DNA from: CAZFAT01 sp964517075
Lineage (GTDB): Bacteria > Acidobacteriota > Vicinamibacteria > Vicinamibacterales > SCN-69-37
Assembly (NCBI GenBank): GCA_964517075.1
Contig: CAZFAT010000321.1
Location: forward strand, 1-8,315
Length of the DNA: 8,315 nt
Direction: 5' to 3'
The translations under genes were made by a program, and so were the position numbers. The notes under the pieces were generated by a model that made no database searches, was not told where the DNA came from, and was given only the letters and a program-made list of their open reading frames with translations. This document shows, one piece after another, positions 6,985 through 8,315 of the stretch (its first letter is position 1; each line of letters starts with the position of its first letter).

Positions 6985-7245
6985 GATCCCCAGAGTATTT
7001 CACGGCAGCCAATCTGATGTGCGTATGCCCGTCATCTCCTGGGTGGCTGGCTCAGCACTGGCCGAGCCAAATGGTTCCCAAAGTTGAACCGTGAAGTTCT
7101 GAAGGGCGTGAAGAAGTCTCTTGGGCTCGTCCTTCCGAAACCTTCATGGCCTTCATGATCTTCATCTTCACGTTTCGTGCGCTGGGTCGACTTAGGCCCT
7201 TCACGAGCTTCAGGTGCCGCGTTCGATCACATGACGCCCGCGCTC
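6985..7245. other. Intergenic region between lpxB and acnA
   Basis: These 261 bases have lower GC than the genes around them and no supportable gene. Nearest acnA there is a small hairpin, TGGCTC (7048-7053) with GAGCCA (7064-7069), without a T-run. The middle and left part hold the TGAAG repeats listed separately. It should contain the lpxB terminator and the acnA promoter on the minus strand; I could not place either with confidence. Confidence 0.6.
7090..7213. repeat. Cluster of TGAAG hexamer repeats in both orientations, imperfect inverted repeat
   Basis: The plus strand has GTGAAG at 7091 and 7108 and CTGAAG at 7099. The minus strand has the same type of unit as CTTCAT at 7142, 7151 and 7160, CTTCAC at 7166 and 7199, and CTTCAG at 7208. 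Units are mostly 9 bases apart (8 or 6 in places). The plus-strand arm (about 7090-7113) can pair imperfectly with 7142-7172, leaving a loop of about 28 bases. No T-run follows, so a classic intrinsic terminator is not shown. It may be a small intergenic repeat element or a processing or termination hairpin after lpxB. Confidence 0.6.
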
Positions 7246-8315
7246 TTACCGTGGACGGCAGGTCGCCAACACGGCGGCCGCCGCGCGCGCCGAGGCGCCT
7301 GGACCGCCGAGGCGCGCGCGCACGTCCGCCAGATCGCGCCGCATCGTCTCGGCACGGCGCCCATCGGTCAGGAGCGACACCGTCTCGCGCGCGACCGCCT
7401 CGGGCGTGAGCTGATCCTGGATCAGCTCCGGCGCGATTTGCCGCCCCGCAATCAGGTTGACCATGCCGTAACTGCTGACGTGGACGAATCGCCGACCGAT
7501 GGCGTAGGTCAGCGGCGAGACGCGATAGACGATGACCATGGGCCGGTCGTGCAGCGCGGTCTGGACCGTCGCGGTGCCGGAGGCCGTGACCGCGACATCC
7601 GCCGCGGCCAGCACCGCGTCCGCACCCTCGGCCACGACGACGGGAGGCCCACCCGCCGGCCGGCGCTCGATGGCCGCGAACAGCGACGTCTCGAGCGACG
7701 GCGCACGGGCGACCACGAACTGCACGCCCGCGACGGCCTGCGCGATCAGCGGCATGGCGCTCAGGAGCGGAGGAAGAATCCGGTGAATCTCGTTCGGACG
7801 GCTGCCGGGCAGGAGCGCCACGACCGGCCGATGGGGATCGAGCCCGCGTCCGGCCAGCCAGGAGCGTCCTTCCGTCGGCGTCCTCGTGTCGATCAGCGGA
7901 TGCCCGACGAACTCGACCGGCACGCCGGCTTGTTCGTAAAGCTCGGCCTCGAAGGGAAAGATGACGAGCATGCGTGCCACGTCGCGGCGGATCGCCGCCA
8001 GCCGGCCCGCGCGCCAGGCCCAGAGCTGCGGGCTCACGTAGTAGACGACCGGCACACCGAGGCGCCGCATCACCGGCAGCAGCCTGAAATTGAAGTCCGG
8101 GAAATCCACGGCCACGAACACGTCGGGCCGCCGCGTCTCGGCCGCGCGCCCGAGCCGCCGCAGCATCGACCACGACCGCGGGAGGACCGACACCGCCTCG
8201 ACCAGACCGGTGACGGCGAACCCGCGGTAGTCGCCGACGAGATCGGCCCCGGCCGCGGCGAGCCGGGGTCCCCCAAAACCAAAGGCCTCGACATCGGGGG
8301 CGGCCGCGCGCAGGG
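7246..8315 (-). CDS. lpxB: Lipid-A-disaccharide synthase LpxB, 5' end outside the window
   Basis: LpxB joins UDP-2,3-diacylglucosamine and lipid X to form the disaccharide of lipid A; it acts at the cytoplasmic face of the inner membrane. The frame is open past the GTG at 8193 to the right edge (first full codon at 8313), and this part reads FGFGGPRLAAAG and FAVTGLVEAVSVLPR, which is conserved LpxB sequence. The true start is therefore outside, with perhaps 20-30 residues missing, including the GEASGD-type motif. In the 355 residues present (numbered from 8313) the order is VAVDFPDFNF (68-77), YYVSPQLWAWR (91-101), FPFEAELYEQAGVPVEFVGHP (119-139), LLPGSRPNEIHR (167-178), SGTATVQTAL (245-254), YRVSPLTYAIGRR (263-275) and NLIAGRQIAPELIQD (286-300). 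These are standard GT-B family 19 motifs, and all key positions I can judge are intact. It ends in TAA, 261 bases before acnA. It is probably the last gene of an lpx cluster lying outside the window, though this cannot be seen here. Confidence 0.95.
   Translation of the reverse strand, partial: LRAAAPDVEAFGFGGPRLAAAGADLVGDYRGFAVTGLVEAVSVLPRSWSMLRRLGRAAETRRPDVFVAVDFPDFNFRLLPVMRRLGVPVVYYVSPQLWAWRAGRLAAIRRDVARMLVIFPFEAELYEQAGVPVEFVGHPLIDTRTPTEGRSWLAGRGLDPHRPVVALLPGSRPNEIHRILPPLLSAMPLIAQAVAGVQFVVARAPSLETSLFAAIERRPAGGPPVVVAEGADAVLAAADVAVTASGTATVQTALHDRPMVIVYRVSPLTYAIGRRFVHVSSYGMVNLIAGRQIAPELIQDQLTPEAVARETVSLLTDGRRAETMRRDLADVRARLGGPGASARAAAAVLATCRPR

Noticed and set aside
5176..7017. Open frame of 613 codons on the plus strand
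   Set aside because: It is antisense to acnA, including the conserved cluster-binding region. Its product is Arg/Asp/Gly-rich and unlike any protein I know.
7048..7069. TGGCTC/GAGCCA hairpin as an intrinsic terminator for lpxB
   Set aside because: The stem is six base pairs with a 10-base loop and no T-run on the minus strand; not enough to call a terminator.
7052..8173. Open frame of 373 codons on the minus strand overlapping lpxB
   Set aside because: It is a shifted frame within lpxB running into the intergenic repeats; the lpxB frame has all the family motifs.

Overview
The window (8315 bp) is GC-rich bacterial chromosome with tightly packed genes. LpxB (lipid A synthesis) means a Gram-negative, LPS-making cell. 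The high GC, the paired exported HEAT-repeat proteins and an AcnA-type aconitase would fit an acidobacterium such as a member of Vicinamibacteria. That placement is inference; there is no rRNA or other strong taxonomic marker here.

Layout. On the + strand, two genes overlap by 4 bases (about 1-1457 and 1454-2542). The first is a TPR/HEAT-repeat protein whose 5' end lies outside the window. The second is a HEAT-repeat protein with a probable signal peptide. They converge, with only 12 bases between, on a minus-strand series. Read in the direction of transcription (right to left), this series is lpxB (8315-7246, 5' end outside the window), a 261-base intergenic region with TGAAG-type repeats in both orientations, an acnA aconitase locus (6984-4264), queG epoxyqueuosine reductase (4205-3111) and a yqgE/algH-family protein (3100-2555). 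acnA, queG and yqgE are separated by 58 and 10 bases and look like one transcription unit.

The most notable point is that acnA is cut by one in-frame TGA at codon 192 (6409-6411). Both sides stay in the same frame and both match aconitase. The TGA sits where E. coli AcnA has a Trp (as I recall that sequence), so a TGG-to-TGA change is the simplest explanation. Neither half could be a working enzyme alone. The choices are a sequence error, a real nonsense mutation or readthrough; the stop is followed by C, a context reported as leaky.

Roles: AcnA serves the TCA cycle, QueG the last step of queuosine synthesis for tRNA, and LpxB the outer membrane. YqgE and the HEAT proteins have no established biochemical role that I can assign. 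I see no mobile element, CRISPR array, rRNA or tRNA, and no clear case for a new biological system.
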